This document shows, piece after piece, positions 23,513 to 34,121 of a stretch of DNA of 64,000 bases (within the stretch, counting starts at the first letter, position 1; each line of letters starts with the position of its first letter). The notes below the pieces were generated by a model that saw only the letters and a program-made list of their open reading frames with translations, was not told the DNA's origin and searched no databases. Both the position numbers and the translations under genes were made by a program. Source of the DNA: Alkalihalophilus pseudofirmus (GTDB lineage Bacteria > Bacillota > Bacilli > Bacillales > Bacillaceae_D); contig NZ_CP117835.1 of the NCBI RefSeq assembly GCF_029094545.1, forward strand, positions 2,460,001-2,524,000, given 5' to 3'.

Positions 23513-25266
23513 TACTCCTCGCCACCTCCTCTTACTACAGACTCTAGCTGCTGCTGCTCATACATGCTGCGATACCATCCGCCTTCATTCATCAATTCTT
23601 CATGAACACCACGCTCTATTACTTTTCCATCTGCTAAAACAAGTATTAAATCTGCATGTTTAATTGCACTTAAGCGATGTGCTGTAATAATCGTTGTTTT
23701 TCCGCGTCGGTTTTCTCTAAGTGAGTTTAGTATTTGTTCTTCTGTCTTTGCATCAACAGCTGATAAAGAATCATCCAATATAAGAATATTAGGATCAGAG
23801 ATAAGCGCTCTTGCTATCGAAATTCGCTGCTTTTGACCTCCAGAGAGCGTTACTCCTCGCTCTCCAACAACAGTATCGTACCCTTGATCAAATCGAGTGA
23901 TATCCTCGTGAATGTTTGCTAGTTTACAAGCTTGAACAATCTCTTTGAAACTAGCATCAGGCTTTGCAAATGCTACATTATCAGCAATCGTCGCTGAGAA
24001 AAGGAAATGTTCTTGCGGTACGAGTCCAAATGCTTTCTTTAATGCATCAAGGGAATATTCATTTATTGAACGTTCATTAATTCTTATCGATCCATCTGAG
24101 ACATCATACTCTCGCTGCAGCAATTTTATCAATGTAGACTTACCACTGCCTGTTTTTCCTACAATCCCGAGTGTTTGACCTTCTATTAAAGTGAAATGCA
24201 GTTCAGTCAATGCATTTTTATCTGTACCTGGGTATGCATAGGAGTTCAAGGAAACATCAATGTCTCCTTTTGCGACCGTATCAACTGTCGCCAGCTCATC
24301 TGTAATATCTTGCTTTTCGCTTAACAAATGCTTAATACGATCATATGAAGCTCTTCCACGTTCCACAATGTTAAACAGCCATCCAAAGGCAAGCATTGGC
24401 CAAATCAACAGACCAAGATAGATGGTAAAACTCGTTAACTGGCCGATTGTCATTTCATCAGCGATCACATAACGCGCGCCAAATACAACAGCAAGAAAAT
24501 AAGACAACCCGACAATCAATGAAATCGTAGGATCAAATAAAGCATCTACTTTGGCAACCGAAACATTTTTTTTGACAACTTGCTCCGATTGCGCACGAAA
24601 CCCTTCTATTTCACGTTCCTCTTGACCAAAAGCTTTTGCTACTCTGACCCCAGTAATACTTTCCTGTACATTGTCATTCAAATCAGAAAAAGCTGCTTGA
24701 GCCACATGAAATCTTTTATGAAGCAATGTTCCATAATAACTTGTTAAAAGCGCCATGAACGGCATCGGGATCAAACTGATCAATGTTAACTCCCAGCTGA
24801 TGGTGAGGGCCATTGTTAAAATAACAAAGCCTCCCATTGTCAGAGAATCCACTAAAGTAAGCACACCTTGCCCTGCCGTCGCTTGAACAGCTCTAATGTC
24901 ATTTGTAGCATGTGCCATTAAATCGCCAGTCCGCTGTTTTTGATAAAATTTACTCGACATATTTGTAAAATGTTCATATAACTGATTTCTTAAAAGACGG
25001 GCTAAACGAATCGCAGCCCCAAATATCATAATCCTCCATACAAAACGAAGCACATAGACGATGAGTCCTACACCTAGTAAAACTCCAACCCAAGAAAGCA
25101 AGGTTGTTGTCGTCAACGTCTGCTCTGCGATATGATCCACAATCACACCCACTATATACGGGGGTAATAAGGTGAAAATAGAAACAAAAGCCAATACTAA
25201 TATACCCAACCCATAAGAAACACGTTCACGCTTGAAAAACCACCATAAGTCTTTAAATACAGACAT
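23512..25266 (-). CDS. ABC exporter subunit, YheI/BmrC-type, with degenerate catalytic site
   Basis: A 584-residue half-transporter with a six-helix domain followed by an ATPase. Walker A is GKTGSGKST and the signature is a normal LSGGQKQRISIA, but Walker B reads LILDDSLSAVD, with Asp in place of the catalytic Glu. That, together with the altered signature in the partner, is the asymmetric pattern of heterodimeric exporters such as BmrCD. Drugs or other hydrophobic compounds are the usual substrates. The start follows GGGAGGAAATT. Confidence 0.9.
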   Translation of the reverse strand: MSVFKDLWWFFKRERVSYGLGILVLAFVSIFTLLPPYIVGVIVDHIAEQTLTTTTLLSWVGVLLGVGLIVYVLRFVWRIMIFGAAIRLARLLRNQLYEHFTNMSSKFYQKQRTGDLMAHATNDIRAVQATAGQGVLTLVDSLTMGGFVILTMALTISWELTLISLIPMPFMALLTSYYGTLLHKRFHVAQAAFSDLNDNVQESITGVRVAKAFGQEEREIEGFRAQSEQVVKKNVSVAKVDALFDPTISLIVGLSYFLAVVFGARYVIADEMTIGQLTSFTIYLGLLIWPMLAFGWLFNIVERGRASYDRIKHLLSEKQDITDELATVDTVAKGDIDVSLNSYAYPGTDKNALTELHFTLIEGQTLGIVGKTGSGKSTLIKLLQREYDVSDGSIRINERSINEYSLDALKKAFGLVPQEHFLFSATIADNVAFAKPDASFKEIVQACKLANIHEDITRFDQGYDTVVGERGVTLSGGQKQRISIARALISDPNILILDDSLSAVDAKTEEQILNSLRENRRGKTTIITAHRLSAIKHADLILVLADGKVIERGVHEELMNEGGWYRSMYEQQQLESVVRGGGEE

Positions 25267-25467
25267 CTTACCAATTTCCTCCCTCGCAAAAAACCGAAAG
25301 TAATTAATATTCCGTAAATTAAATGGATACGTATATGATAAATATTACATATTCCATCCACCCTTCTCATGTATTGGAGCCGCTATCTTATTTCCTTTTT
25401 ATGTATGATAGCATAACATCTTTTTACAGTAGAAAAACACCCCAATATGAGGTGCTTGTCCGATACA

Positions 25468-25686
25468 TTATTTCGTTTGTTGCTTTTGCATTGCTTTCAT
25501 CATCTGATTTATCTTCTTTTGTGATGGATTTTGACCCATTTGCATCATCATCACTCGAAGCATTTGCTCATTAATTGGCGGGTTCTTCTTTAAATAAGAC
25601 ATCATCGTCTTACGTGCGATAAAGAAACCGATAGCAACACCCGCAAGTACTGCGATCGTGTAGCCTAAAATATGAATCCATGGCAT
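25468..25686 (-). CDS. yneF: YneF family membrane protein (UPF0154)
   Basis: A 72-residue protein with one N-terminal helix ([17 protein letters not shown]) and a cytoplasmic tail [33 protein letters not shown] that matches YneF almost exactly. Function is unknown. Gene order tkt-sirA-yneF is as in B. subtilis. ATG 25686 is used; the upstream ATG adds a segment overlapping its ribosome binding site (AAGGAGG). Confidence 0.93.
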   Translation of the reverse strand: MPWIHILGYTIAVLAGVAIGFFIARKTMMSYLKKNPPINEQMLRVMMMQMGQNPSQKKINQMMKAMQKQQTK

Positions 25687-25810
25687 ACGTCCAACGTCCT
25701 CCTTCAAACAAAATAAACCGTTCAAGCTTAGCCTGAATCAACCTACATTATTATATCGTAACGAGACCGTTTTTAAAAGCTCCTTATGAAATTTGTTCCT
25801 ATTTATCCGC

Positions 25811-26251
25811 TTAGACAAACTTAACTTGCTTAATAGGATTAAGCCATCCAAAACGATGATTTTCAAAATTGATGGCAAAAAAACAAGGGTCTATTTTTCT
25901 CAGCACTTCAAAAAACATCGTTTCTGCTTCAATTTCACCAGTCGATGTTAATGATAGGTGTTTCTTATAAATTAGTAATTCAGCGCAGCTTTCAGGTTGG
26001 GCAAGGTCAAGCACATGGATATGTTTATTTACTTTATAGGAGGATAAATTTGAAAAAGCAGCCATCATTTGTTGCTGCAGCAACAAACCAGGCATCGGCT
26101 TTGAAATATACTCTATCTGCAAATCAATAATTTGCTTTTGTTCAGGTGAAGCCATCGTTCTTTCTAAAAATAAATGAAATAGTTTTGACTCTTGTCCAAA
26201 ATAGTGCTGCGCAACGTCCTCTTCTAGTAAAAACAATTGATAATGTCTCAT
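25811..26251 (-). CDS. sirA: Sporulation inhibitor of replication protein SirA
   Basis: A 146-residue protein. The C-terminal GEIEAETMFFEVLRKIDPCF...RFGWLNPIKQVKFV and the N-terminal MRHYQLFLLEEDVAQHYFG match SirA (YneE), a small protein that binds DnaA domain I and blocks new rounds of replication when sporulation starts. It lies between tkt and yneF as in B. subtilis. ATG 26251 follows AAAGGGG. Confidence 0.88.
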   Translation of the reverse strand: MRHYQLFLLEEDVAQHYFGQESKLFHLFLERTMASPEQKQIIDLQIEYISKPMPGLLLQQQMMAAFSNLSSYKVNKHIHVLDLAQPESCAELLIYKKHLSLTSTGEIEAETMFFEVLRKIDPCFFAINFENHRFGWLNPIKQVKFV

Positions 26252-26351
26252 TCGCTGCACCCCTTTCATTCATTTCTTTACGATAAGTATAGGGGATGCT
26301 TCCTAAAATCATTGTCTTAAACTGGCGAGGAATTTCACTAGTTTTGTCGAA

Positions 26352-26384
26352 TAAAAAGACCGCCTAAACAAGAGGCGGTCTTCA
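26352..26384 (-). terminator. Terminator of tkt
   Basis: Minus strand AAGACCGCCT / AGGCGGTCTT 10-bp stem followed by TTTTT. Confidence 0.85.
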
Positions 26385-26391
26385 TCATTCA

Positions 26392-28389
26392 TTATTTATT
26401 TAATAAAACTTTTGCTTTAGCAACCACATTATCTACAGTAAAGCCATACTCCTGCATAATGCGCTCTCCTGGTGCTGATGCTCCAAATTGATCAATTGCA
26501 AGTACATCGCCGTGATCCCCAACATATTTATGCCAGCCAAGAGATGCTCCCATTTCAATACCTAAACGAGCTTTTACATTTGGAGAAATAACTTCATCCT
26601 TGTATTCTTTTGGCTGTGCTTCAAAGCGATCCCAGCTTGGCATGCTGATAACAGATGCATGAATGCCTTCTTTTTCAAGCACTGCTTGCGCTTCTACTGC
26701 TAGTGGAACCTCTGAACCAGAGGCTAATAAAAGTAAGTCTGCATCTCCATTTGCACGAGATACAATATAAGCACCTTTTTTCACACCTTCATAAGCCGTT
26801 TCCTTTGTTCCTTCAATAGTAGGAAGGTTTTGACGAGTAAGAACTAATGCTGTTGGTGTATCTTTTGATTCAAGCGCTAATTTCCACGCTGCAACCGTTT
26901 CATTGCTGTCACCAGGACGAACAACAGATAAACCAGGCATTGCACGAAGAGCTGCTAATTGTTCAACAGGCTCATGTGTCGGACCATCTTCACCTACAGC
27001 AATACTATCATGTGTAAAGACATAAATGACTGGAAGATTCATTAATGCAGATAGGCGGATAGCGGGACGCAGGTAGTCAGAAAACACAAAGAATGTTGCT
27101 CCGAATACTTTCACTCCCCCGTGCAGAGCCATACCATTTACAGCTGCACCCATCGCAAATTCACGAACACCAAACCACACATTGCGGCCGCTGTAATCTT
27201 CACGAGTAAAGTCACCAAGATCTTTCATCATTGTTTTGTTTGAAGATGCTAAGTCAGCTGAACCTCCGATAAGTTGAGGAACATGTTTAGCAAATGCATT
27301 TAATGCCTCACCTGATGATGCACGAGTTGCTACGCTTGAGCCGACATCATATACTGGAGCATCTTGATCCCAGCCCTCAGGAAGTTCGCCTTTAACAGCA
27401 GATTCAAATTGGGCAGCAAGCTCAGGATAAGCCTCTTTATATGTTGCAAATAACTCATTCCAGCTTTCTTCCGCTTTTGCACCTTGTTCTTTCACATTAT
27501 TATAAAACTCTTTAACGTCTTCAGGAATGTGAAAATCTCCATCGCCTTCCCATTTATATGCTTCACGTGTAAGCTTCACTTCATCAGCACCAAGCGGAGC
27601 TCCGTGAGAAGCTGATTTACCAGATTTGTTTGGAGAGCCGTAGCCGATAACTGTCTTCACTTCAATTAACGTTGGACGATCATCTTCTTTAGCCGCTTTA
27701 ACCGCACGGTTAATCTCATCAATGTTATTTCCGTCTTCCACACGAATGACTTGCCATCCGTATGCTTTATAACGATCTTCAACGCTCTCTGAGAATGAAC
27801 GGTTTAATTCACCATCAAGTGAAATATCATTTGAATCATACATCACAATAAGGCGGCCTAATTTTAAGTGTCCTGCTAGTGATGCTGCTTCTGCAGAAAC
27901 ACCCTCCATTAAATCTCCATCTCCACAAATGCTGTATGTGTAATGATCAACGATATTGTACCCATCACGATTATATGTACTAGCTAAATGACGTTCTGCC
28001 ATTGCCATACCTACTGCCATTGCCACACCTTGTCCTAATGGGCCGGTAGTAGCTTCTACTCCAGGAGTATGTCCAAATTCAGGGTGACCAGGTGTCTTAC
28101 TTCCCCATTGACGAAATGATTGTAAGTCTTCTAGAGAAACATCATATCCAGTCAAGTGAAGAAGGCTGTAAAGCAGCATAGATCCATGACCAGCAGATAA
28201 TACAAAACGATCACGGTTTGCCCAATCGGGGTTTGAAGGATTGTGCTGCATATATTTTGTCCATAGACTAAATGCCATCGGAGCTGCACCCATTGGCATA
28301 CCTGGATGGCCTGAGTTCGCTTTTTCAATACTATCAATTGATAATGTACGAATGGTATTAATTGCTTTTAATTCAACATTTGTTGACAT
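26392..28389 (-). CDS. tkt: Transketolase
   Basis: A 665-residue thiamine diphosphate enzyme moving two-carbon units in the non-oxidative pentose phosphate pathway. Signatures are [14 protein letters not shown] near the N-terminus, [13 protein letters not shown] (TPP/metal motif) and [21 protein letters not shown]. Length is normal. ATG 28389 ([11 protein letters not shown]) is chosen over 28401 since the AAAGGAT site needs that spacing. It is a single gene beside sirA. Confidence 0.97.
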   Translation of the reverse strand: MSTNVELKAINTIRTLSIDSIEKANSGHPGMPMGAAPMAFSLWTKYMQHNPSNPDWANRDRFVLSAGHGSMLLYSLLHLTGYDVSLEDLQSFRQWGSKTPGHPEFGHTPGVEATTGPLGQGVAMAVGMAMAERHLASTYNRDGYNIVDHYTYSICGDGDLMEGVSAEAASLAGHLKLGRLIVMYDSNDISLDGELNRSFSESVEDRYKAYGWQVIRVEDGNNIDEINRAVKAAKEDDRPTLIEVKTVIGYGSPNKSGKSASHGAPLGADEVKLTREAYKWEGDGDFHIPEDVKEFYNNVKEQGAKAEESWNELFATYKEAYPELAAQFESAVKGELPEGWDQDAPVYDVGSSVATRASSGEALNAFAKHVPQLIGGSADLASSNKTMMKDLGDFTREDYSGRNVWFGVREFAMGAAVNGMALHGGVKVFGATFFVFSDYLRPAIRLSALMNLPVIYVFTHDSIAVGEDGPTHEPVEQLAALRAMPGLSVVRPGDSNETVAAWKLALESKDTPTALVLTRQNLPTIEGTKETAYEGVKKGAYIVSRANGDADLLLLASGSEVPLAVEAQAVLEKEGIHASVISMPSWDRFEAQPKEYKDEVISPNVKARLGIEMGASLGWHKYVGDHGDVLAIDQFGASAPGERIMQEYGFTVDNVVAKAKVLLNK

Positions 28390-28571
28390 GATTTCGTTCA
28401 TCCTTTCCGTTACTGAAAACGTTGTATTCGTGTTTCATCATATACTTTCTTGCCCGTTTTAACAAGCGGATTCGACAAATTCTCACCGGTTTGTTGCATT
28501 TTGACACTCTCCTTACTATTTCTCAACTACAGAAGTCTTATCCTATATTTAAGAGGTGTTTTTATAGAAAA

Positions 28572-28604
28572 GAAAAACCCTCTTTATAAAAAAGAGAGTT
28601 TTAA
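28572..28604 (-). terminator. Terminator of the ynzC gene
   Basis: Minus strand AAAACTCTCTTT / AAAGAGGGTTTTT imperfect stem with T-run. Confidence 0.6.
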
Positions 28605-28843
28605 TGGGTGAAGCCGCCGTTCTTCTTCTGTTTACTATCTTTCAATGCTTGAGGTGTCACATCATTTCCCTCTTCATCTACTACTTTTACGGAGTGCAGC
28701 TGATTTTTGAAGGATTTACGGAACGTTTGGATATATTCTTTTCTAAGAGCTTGCTGCTCTTTTTCCTCTGATTTCGTTAAGCCTGTTGATTTTGATCGTT
28801 TAGAAAGCTCATTAATTCTAGCAATCTTATCTTTTGATAGCAT
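28601..28843 (-). CDS. ynzC: YnzC family small protein (DUF896)
   Basis: An 80-residue protein: LSKDKIARINELSKRSKSTGLT then EEKEQQALRKEYIQTFRKSFKNQLH, a two-helix hairpin fold diagnostic of the YnzC family. In Bacillus it lies in the SOS yneA-yneB-ynzC operon, and here it is downstream of yneB on the same strand. ATG 28843 follows AAAGGTGGTG. Confidence 0.92.
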   Translation of the reverse strand: MLSKDKIARINELSKRSKSTGLTKSEEKEQQALRKEYIQTFRKSFKNQLHSVKVVDEEGNDVTPQALKDSKQKKNGGFTH

Positions 28844-28981
28844 TTGATTCACCACCTTTAAAATGAACACGCGTAAATATGATCACATTTAAAATGTACA
28901 TATCTAAATATGAACAAATCCTACTGTATCATGAATCTATAAACACTATCAAGTGAGGTGTATTGAGCTTTACGAGCTAAT

Positions 28982-29936
<955 letters not shown>

Positions 29937-29970
29937 TTTCATCACCCCATAAGAATGTTTGTTCCCATTC

Positions 29971-30000
29971 ACTATAAATGAGAACACTCGTTTGTGTCAA
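29971..30000 (-). promoter_or_regulatory. yneA promoter with LexA-like box in its spacer
   Basis: Minus strand TTGACA (30000-29995), 18-base spacer, TATAGT (29976-29971). The spacer contains AGAACACTCGTTTG (29981-29994), close to the Bacillus SOS box consensus CGAACRNRYGTTCG. Confidence 0.7.
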
Positions 30001-30009
30001 GCTAATTTT

Positions 30010-30023
30010 AGAACTTATGTTTG
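30010..30023. promoter_or_regulatory. LexA-like box between yneA and lexA
   Basis: AGAACTTATGTTTG, GAAC-N4-GTTT, in the shared regulatory region. Confidence 0.6.
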
Positions 30024-30049
30024 CATTACGTATGTTCGCATGGTACAAT
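30021..30049 (+). promoter_or_regulatory. lexA promoter with LexA-like box in its spacer
   Basis: TTGCAT (30021-30026), 17-base spacer, TACAAT (30044-30049). The reverse strand of 30025-30038 reads CGAACATACGTAAT, a LexA half-strong box inside the spacer, as expected for autoregulation. Confidence 0.65.
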
Positions 30050-30084
30050 TTAGTCAAGAAGGAAACAAAAGCGAGGTGTTATTC

Positions 30085-30708
30085 GTGTCAAAACTATCAA
30101 AACGTCAACAAGAAATCCTAGATTACATTAAGATAGAAGTGAAGAAAAAAGGTTATCCCCCTTCTGTACGTGAGATTGGAGAAGCGGTGGGACTAGCGTC
30201 AAGTTCAACTGTTCACGGCCATTTATCTAGACTTGAGAAAAAAGGTTTAATCAGACGAGACCCTACCAAGCCTAGAGCAATCGAAGTACTAGAAATGGAT
30301 GAGCTAGACCCAGTTGTGCATGAGAAGAAAACGGCTTACGTTCCGATTGTAGGTAAAGTCACAGCCGGTATGCCTATTACCGCCATTGAGAACGTTGAGG
30401 AATACTTGCCTCTTCCTGATCACTTGGTAACAAATGATTCCGTTTATGTTCTTGTTATCCAAGGAGATAGTATGATTGAAGCCGGTATTTACGATGGCGA
30501 TATGGTCATTGTCCGTCAGCAACAAACTGCTAATAACGGCGATATCATTGTCGCAATGACGGAAGAAAATGAAGCGACAGTGAAACGCTTCTTCCGTGAA
30601 AAAGATTACATCCGATTGCAGCCGGAGAATTCTACTATGGAACCAATCTTACTAAAAGATGTAACGGTTCTCGGAAAAGTCATCGGAGTGTTCCGTACCC
30701 TTCATTAA
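30085..30708 (+). CDS. lexA: SOS repressor LexA
   Basis: A 207-residue repressor. The N-terminal winged helix is [20 protein letters not shown]...[21 protein letters not shown]. The autocleavage site is VTAGMP (Ala-Gly), the catalytic Ser in [10 protein letters not shown] and the Lys in TVKRFF. It self-cleaves when RecA filaments form, releasing the SOS regulon. The GTG start at 30085 follows GCGAGGTG, giving the usual length; the longer frame upstream runs through the promoter. Confidence 0.97.
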   Translation: MSKLSKRQQEILDYIKIEVKKKGYPPSVREIGEAVGLASSSTVHGHLSRLEKKGLIRRDPTKPRAIEVLEMDELDPVVHEKKTAYVPIVGKVTAGMPITAIENVEEYLPLPDHLVTNDSVYVLVIQGDSMIEAGIYDGDMVIVRQQQTANNGDIIVAMTEENEATVKRFFREKDYIRLQPENSTMEPILLKDVTVLGKVIGVFRTLH

Positions 30709-30718
30709 ATATTCATAT

Positions 30719-30773
30719 AAAAGCTTGTCCTCAATACGCTTGTTCTCTATATTATGAGGACAAGCTTTTTTTA
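30719..30773 (+). terminator. Terminator of lexA
   Basis: AAAAGCTTGTCCTCA / TGAGGACAAGCTTTTTTT stem with a longer loop and T-run. Confidence 0.85.
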
Positions 30774-30785
30774 TGATTGTATTTA

Positions 30786-30838
30786 TAAAAAAAAGATGAA
30801 AAGTTTAAAAGCTAGAAAGCTTTCAAACTTTTCATCTA
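30786..30838 (-). terminator. Terminator of the small-protein cluster
   Basis: Minus strand AGATGAAAAGTTT / AAACTTTTCATCT stem extended by AAAGCTT pairs, followed by TTTTTTTT. Confidence 0.85.
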
Positions 30839-30851
30839 TATGAACAAGAGT

Positions 30852-31112
30852 TTAAAACGCCCACGGCCTTATGAGCGGAGCATTGTGATCTTCTTTGCTC
30901 GTTTTATACCCTCTTCGTCTAAACTGCCGGTCCATCTCTCTTACCATCGTACGATATTGATTCTGATCCAACCGTCCATCTGCAAATAAGTAACATGCAA
31001 AGGCATACGCTAAAGCAGAAGTGTCAATATTTACGGTTACATCAACATCTGAATTTCCACTTTCATGAACGAAAGCTTTCGTTTCTGTTTGATTACGATT
31101 ACGATGTTGCAT
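30852..31112 (-). CDS. Small protein C of a three-paralogue cluster
   Basis: An 86-residue protein, third gene of a tandem family. It keeps the shared core VHESGNSDVDVTVNIDTSALAYAFA but has a shorter N-terminus (QHRNRNQTETKAF) and a different C-terminal domain (LFADGRLDQNQYRTMVREMDRQFRRRGY) that looks helical. ATG 31112 gives 7-8 base spacing to GAGAGGTGA. It is 58 bases after the second gene. Function unknown; the association with a sporulating genome suggests a coat-like or surface role, which is inference. Confidence 0.7.
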   Translation of the reverse strand: MQHRNRNQTETKAFVHESGNSDVDVTVNIDTSALAYAFACYLFADGRLDQNQYRTMVREMDRQFRRRGYKTSKEDHNAPLIRPWAF

Positions 31113-31176
31113 CGTCATTCACCTCTCTTATGTTGAAATGGGCATTAGCTATGCTAATACCCATTAAATAACGGAA

Positions 31177-31410
31177 TTATCTACGTGAACGTGCACGTGC
31201 ACGAGCATAAGCTTCTGCATCTACGAAAACGTCTACTTCTGAGTTCCCGCTGTCATCTACATAAGACTCATTAAAGTTAAAGTTGTAGTTCTTATCCTTT
31301 AACGTATTTTCATTATCTACACGGTTGCGGTTCTTATTATGACTATCAACTTCTGCATTTAACCAAACACCAGCAACATCACGACGTCTTTCTCTTTTCT
31401 TACGACCCAT
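31177..31410 (-). CDS. Small Asn/Arg-rich protein B of the cluster
   Basis: A 77-residue protein: basic start GRKKRERRRD, then an Asn-rich stretch HNKNRNRVDNENTLKDKNYN with Asn at nearly every second position, the shared core SYVDDSGNSEVDVFVDAEAYARA, and an Arg-rich tail (RARARSRR). It shares ENTLKDKNYN and the core with the preceding gene, so the two are clear paralogues. RBS GAGGAGGAG. I do not recognise the family. Confidence 0.72.
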   Translation of the reverse strand: MGRKKRERRRDVAGVWLNAEVDSHNKNRNRVDNENTLKDKNYNFNFNESYVDDSGNSEVDVFVDAEAYARARARSRR

Positions 31411-31451
31411 TTTATTCTCCTCCTCAATTATGGTCTTAACTTCTTAGCTGC

Positions 31452-31784
31452 CTACCAAAACCAATTCCAGCATTTACAGCAATGTTTTCTTCTGCGGTCG
31501 CCTGCTACAGGACCTCTATCGCGATCCCTCCGGCGCCTGCGATCTTGATCACCTGCTACTGGGCCGCCGCCATCGCCGCTGCGTGCATTTGCTCTAGCAA
31601 ACGCCTCAGTATCTACAAATACATTAACATTAGAGTTTCCACTATCTTCTACATAGGAATAGTTAACGTTATAGTTGTAGTTCTTATCTTTTAAAGTATT
31701 CTCATTTTCTACCTTATTTTCATTCTTGTTATTTGCCCATACGTCAGAGCCACCGTGATCACATTTCTTATGACACCACCACAT
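31452..31784 (-). CDS. Small Asn-rich protein A of the cluster, Arg/Cys tail
   Basis: A 110-residue protein: start MWWCHKKCDHGG, Asn-rich NNKNENKVENENTLKDKNYNYNVN, core SYVEDSGNSNVNVFVDTEAFARA, then a low-complexity Gly/Asp/Arg tail (RRRRRDRDRGP) ending KHCCKCWNWFW. Cysteines and tryptophans at both ends hint at cross-linking or packing. RBS AAAGGAGGG. It is the first and largest of three tandem genes. Alternating Asn/hydrophobic residues suggest beta strands. Function unknown. Confidence 0.72.
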   Translation of the reverse strand: MWWCHKKCDHGGSDVWANNKNENKVENENTLKDKNYNYNVNYSYVEDSGNSNVNVFVDTEAFARANARSGDGGGPVAGDQDRRRRRDRDRGPVAGDRRRKHCCKCWNWFW

Positions 31785-32097
31785 AACTTTCCCTCCTTTT
31801 TTCTTGGAATACTTATATGTATGTCATGTAGTATGATAGCGTATAGACAAGACTCTAGTTTTTGTTTATTTTTTTACATTAATTTCATAAAAGCGTATGC
31901 GAAACATTTTATGGGATTAAAACTAATCAGATCTCAAGAAAGCATTATAAATGCAGTTTTTTTGTGAAGGAATATATTCAAAGCCTGACAGTTACGATGA
32001 TCTACACGACTTGTGTAGATATATAGAAGTTGGTAAAGTTTAGAGGGATTAAGAAGTAAAGAAAACCCCTTTAACTGAGTTAAAGGGGTTAACTGTA
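31785..32097. other. Gene-free stretch between glnA and the small-protein cluster
   Basis: About 310 AT-rich bases. It holds the cluster's promoter region near 31800-31850 (a CATACTA-like -10 but no convincing -35), a small hairpin CTACACGACTTGTGTAG (about 32000-32016) and the glnA terminator at 32062-32092. Confidence 0.5.
32062..32092. terminator. Terminator of glnA
   Basis: AACCCCTTTAACT / AGTTAAAGGGGTT stem with a short loop, 6 bases past the glnA stop. Confidence 0.85.
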
Positions 32098-33447
32098 TTA
32101 ATAAGATGACATATATTGCTCGCGCTCCCAAGGGTGAACTTGTGTGCGGAACATGTCCCACTCGATTTCTTTTGCTTCAACAAAGTGCTCCACTGCATGC
32201 TCACCAAGAGCTTTTACAAGAACTTCGTCTTTAACAAGCTTATCAAGAGCATCTTTAAGTGTAGCTGGAAGGTCATTGATACCTTCTTCTACACGCTCTT
32301 CTTTACTCATTACGTAGATGTTACGATCTGTTGCTGGTGGCGGCGTCATTTTCTTCTTGATTCCATCAAGACCTGCAGCAAGAAGAACAGCCATTGCAAG
32401 GTAAGGGTTAGCAGCCGGGTCTGGACTACGAACTTCAATACGAGTACTCACACCGCGAGAAGAAGGAATACGTACTAGCGGGCTGCGGTTTTTCATTGAC
32501 CAAGCCACATATACAGGAGCCTCATATCCTGGAACTAAACGTTTGTATGAATTCACGATTGGGTTCGTAATAGCTGTGAAAGCTTCAGCATGCTTTAGAG
32601 TACCGCCTAAGAAATGCATAGCTGTTTCACTAAGCTGCGAATCTGTAGACTCGTCATAAAATACGTTGCCGGTTTCGTCAAATAATGACATGTTACAGTG
32701 CATACCAGAACCATTTACACCAAATAACGGCTTAGGCATGAACGTCGCATGCAAACCATGCTTACGTGCAATTGTTTTAACTACTAATTTAAATGTTTGA
32801 ATATGGTCACACGCTGTAACCGCATCAGCATATTTAAAATCAATTTCGTGCTGGCCTGGAGCAACCTCATGGTGAGAAGCTTCAATGTCAAAGCCCATAT
32901 CTTCAAGTTCTAAAACGATGTCACGGCGGCAGTTCTCACCTAAATCAGTTGGTGATAAATCAAAGTACCCACCTTTGTCATTAAGTTCTAGAGTCGGTTC
33001 ACCGTTTGCATCATTCTTGAATAAGAAGAACTCTGGCTCAGGACCAATATTGAATGCAGTAAAGCCCATATCCTTCGCTTCAGCTAAAACGCGCTTTAAA
33101 ATACCACGAGGATCACCTTCAAATGGTGTCGGCTCTTCACCTGGCTCACCTGGTTGATAAATATCACAGATTAAACGTGCCACTTTACCTTTTTCCGGCG
33201 TCCAAGGGAAGACAACCCATGTATCAAGATCTGGATATAGATACATATCTGATTCCTCAATACGAACAAACCCTTCAATTGATGAACCATCAAACATCAT
33301 TTTGTTATCTAATGCTTTTTCAAGCTGATCAACTGGGATTTCTACGTTTTTAATTGTTCCTAATAGATCAGTAAATTGTAAACGAATAAATCTTACGTTA
33401 TCTTCCTCAGCAATTCGCATAATATCTTCGCGTGTGTACTTTGACAT
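32098..33447 (-). CDS. glnA: Glutamine synthetase, type I
   Basis: A 449-residue enzyme making glutamine from glutamate, ammonia and ATP. It has [14 protein letters not shown] near the N-terminus, FDGSSIEGF, the active-site [15 protein letters not shown], and [14 protein letters not shown]. It lacks the adenylylation tyrosine region of proteobacterial enzymes and has the short Bacillus length, consistent with feedback-inhibited type I-alpha GS, which also controls GlnR and TnrA activity. ATG 33447 ([11 protein letters not shown]) follows AAAGGGGAA. It is the second gene after glnR. Confidence 0.97.
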   Translation of the reverse strand: MSKYTREDIMRIAEEDNVRFIRLQFTDLLGTIKNVEIPVDQLEKALDNKMMFDGSSIEGFVRIEESDMYLYPDLDTWVVFPWTPEKGKVARLICDIYQPGEPGEEPTPFEGDPRGILKRVLAEAKDMGFTAFNIGPEPEFFLFKNDANGEPTLELNDKGGYFDLSPTDLGENCRRDIVLELEDMGFDIEASHHEVAPGQHEIDFKYADAVTACDHIQTFKLVVKTIARKHGLHATFMPKPLFGVNGSGMHCNMSLFDETGNVFYDESTDSQLSETAMHFLGGTLKHAEAFTAITNPIVNSYKRLVPGYEAPVYVAWSMKNRSPLVRIPSSRGVSTRIEVRSPDPAANPYLAMAVLLAAGLDGIKKKMTPPPATDRNIYVMSKEERVEEGINDLPATLKDALDKLVKDEVLVKALGEHAVEHFVEAKEIEWDMFRTQVHPWEREQYMSSY

Positions 33448-33554
33448 TGTTATGTATTCCCCTTTCAAATTCTTTAAAAATGTATTTGCAGAATCGGTTC
33501 CCTAAACTAGAATACCCTGATTCCATTCATACGAAACCGATTCATACAGCCTTT

Positions 33555-33950
33555 TTAATGGAAAAATCTAGATAACTGACCTTGAATAATTGATGCCCTG
33601 CCGTTTCTTCCTGCCATCATTAAATCTTTTTTAAGATGGTTTCTTAATTCTCGGTCAGAAAGCGGCTTTTTAGAAGCTTCTTCTTGATCAGTACGCATTT
33701 GCACTTGCTGTTTCATTTGAATAATTTGTTTAATTCCTGAAATGTTAACCTTTTGATCTAGCAACGCTTTAATCTCTAATAATCGATCTACATCATTAAA
33801 CGAGAATAATCGTTGATTCCCATCGGTTCTAGCAGGCTTTATTAATTCATGCTGCTCATAATAACGAATCTGCCTAGCTGTAAGTTCTGTCAGCTTCATT
33901 ACTATCCCTATCGGAAATAAAGGCATGCTGCGACGAATTTCATCATTCAT
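33555..33950 (-). CDS. glnR: Glutamine synthetase repressor GlnR
   Basis: A 131-residue MerR-type regulator: [49 protein letters not shown], then an effector tail ([14 protein letters not shown]). It represses glnRA and other nitrogen genes when nitrogen is plentiful, activated by feedback-inhibited GlnA. ATG 33950 follows CAAGGAGG. Its promoter at 33980-34008 is overlapped by TGACA repeats likely to be its own sites. Confidence 0.95.
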   Translation of the reverse strand: MNDEIRRSMPLFPIGIVMKLTELTARQIRYYEQHELIKPARTDGNQRLFSFNDVDRLLEIKALLDQKVNISGIKQIIQMKQQVQMRTDQEEASKKPLSDRELRNHLKKDLMMAGRNGRASIIQGQLSRFFH

Positions 33951-33979
33951 CTTGCCACCTCCTTGTCTTCTCATAGATT

Positions 33980-34018
33980 AGTATAAACAATGTCAGTTTC
34001 TTTGTCAAACTCATGTCA
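33980..34018 (-). promoter_or_regulatory. glnR promoter overlapped by three TGACA repeats
   Basis: Minus strand TTGACA (34008-34003), 17-base spacer, TATACT (33985-33980). TGACA occurs at 34018-34014, 34007-34003 and 33995-33991, in direct orientation at 11-12 base steps. GlnR half-sites are TGTNA, the reverse complement pattern, so these are plausible GlnR contacts. Confidence 0.7.
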
Positions 34019-34082
34019 GCTTCCCTTACATAAAATTTTTCGATATTTTCTCTTTAAATAGAAAGTTCAGAAATATCTTCAG

Positions 34083-34116
34083 TAAAAAAAGCGTTCAACC
34101 GAACAGATTGAACGCC
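34083..34116 (-). terminator. Terminator of the ynbB gene
   Basis: Minus strand GCGTTCAA / TTGAACGC stem followed by TTTTTTT. Confidence 0.85.
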
Positions 34117-34121
34117 CTCTT

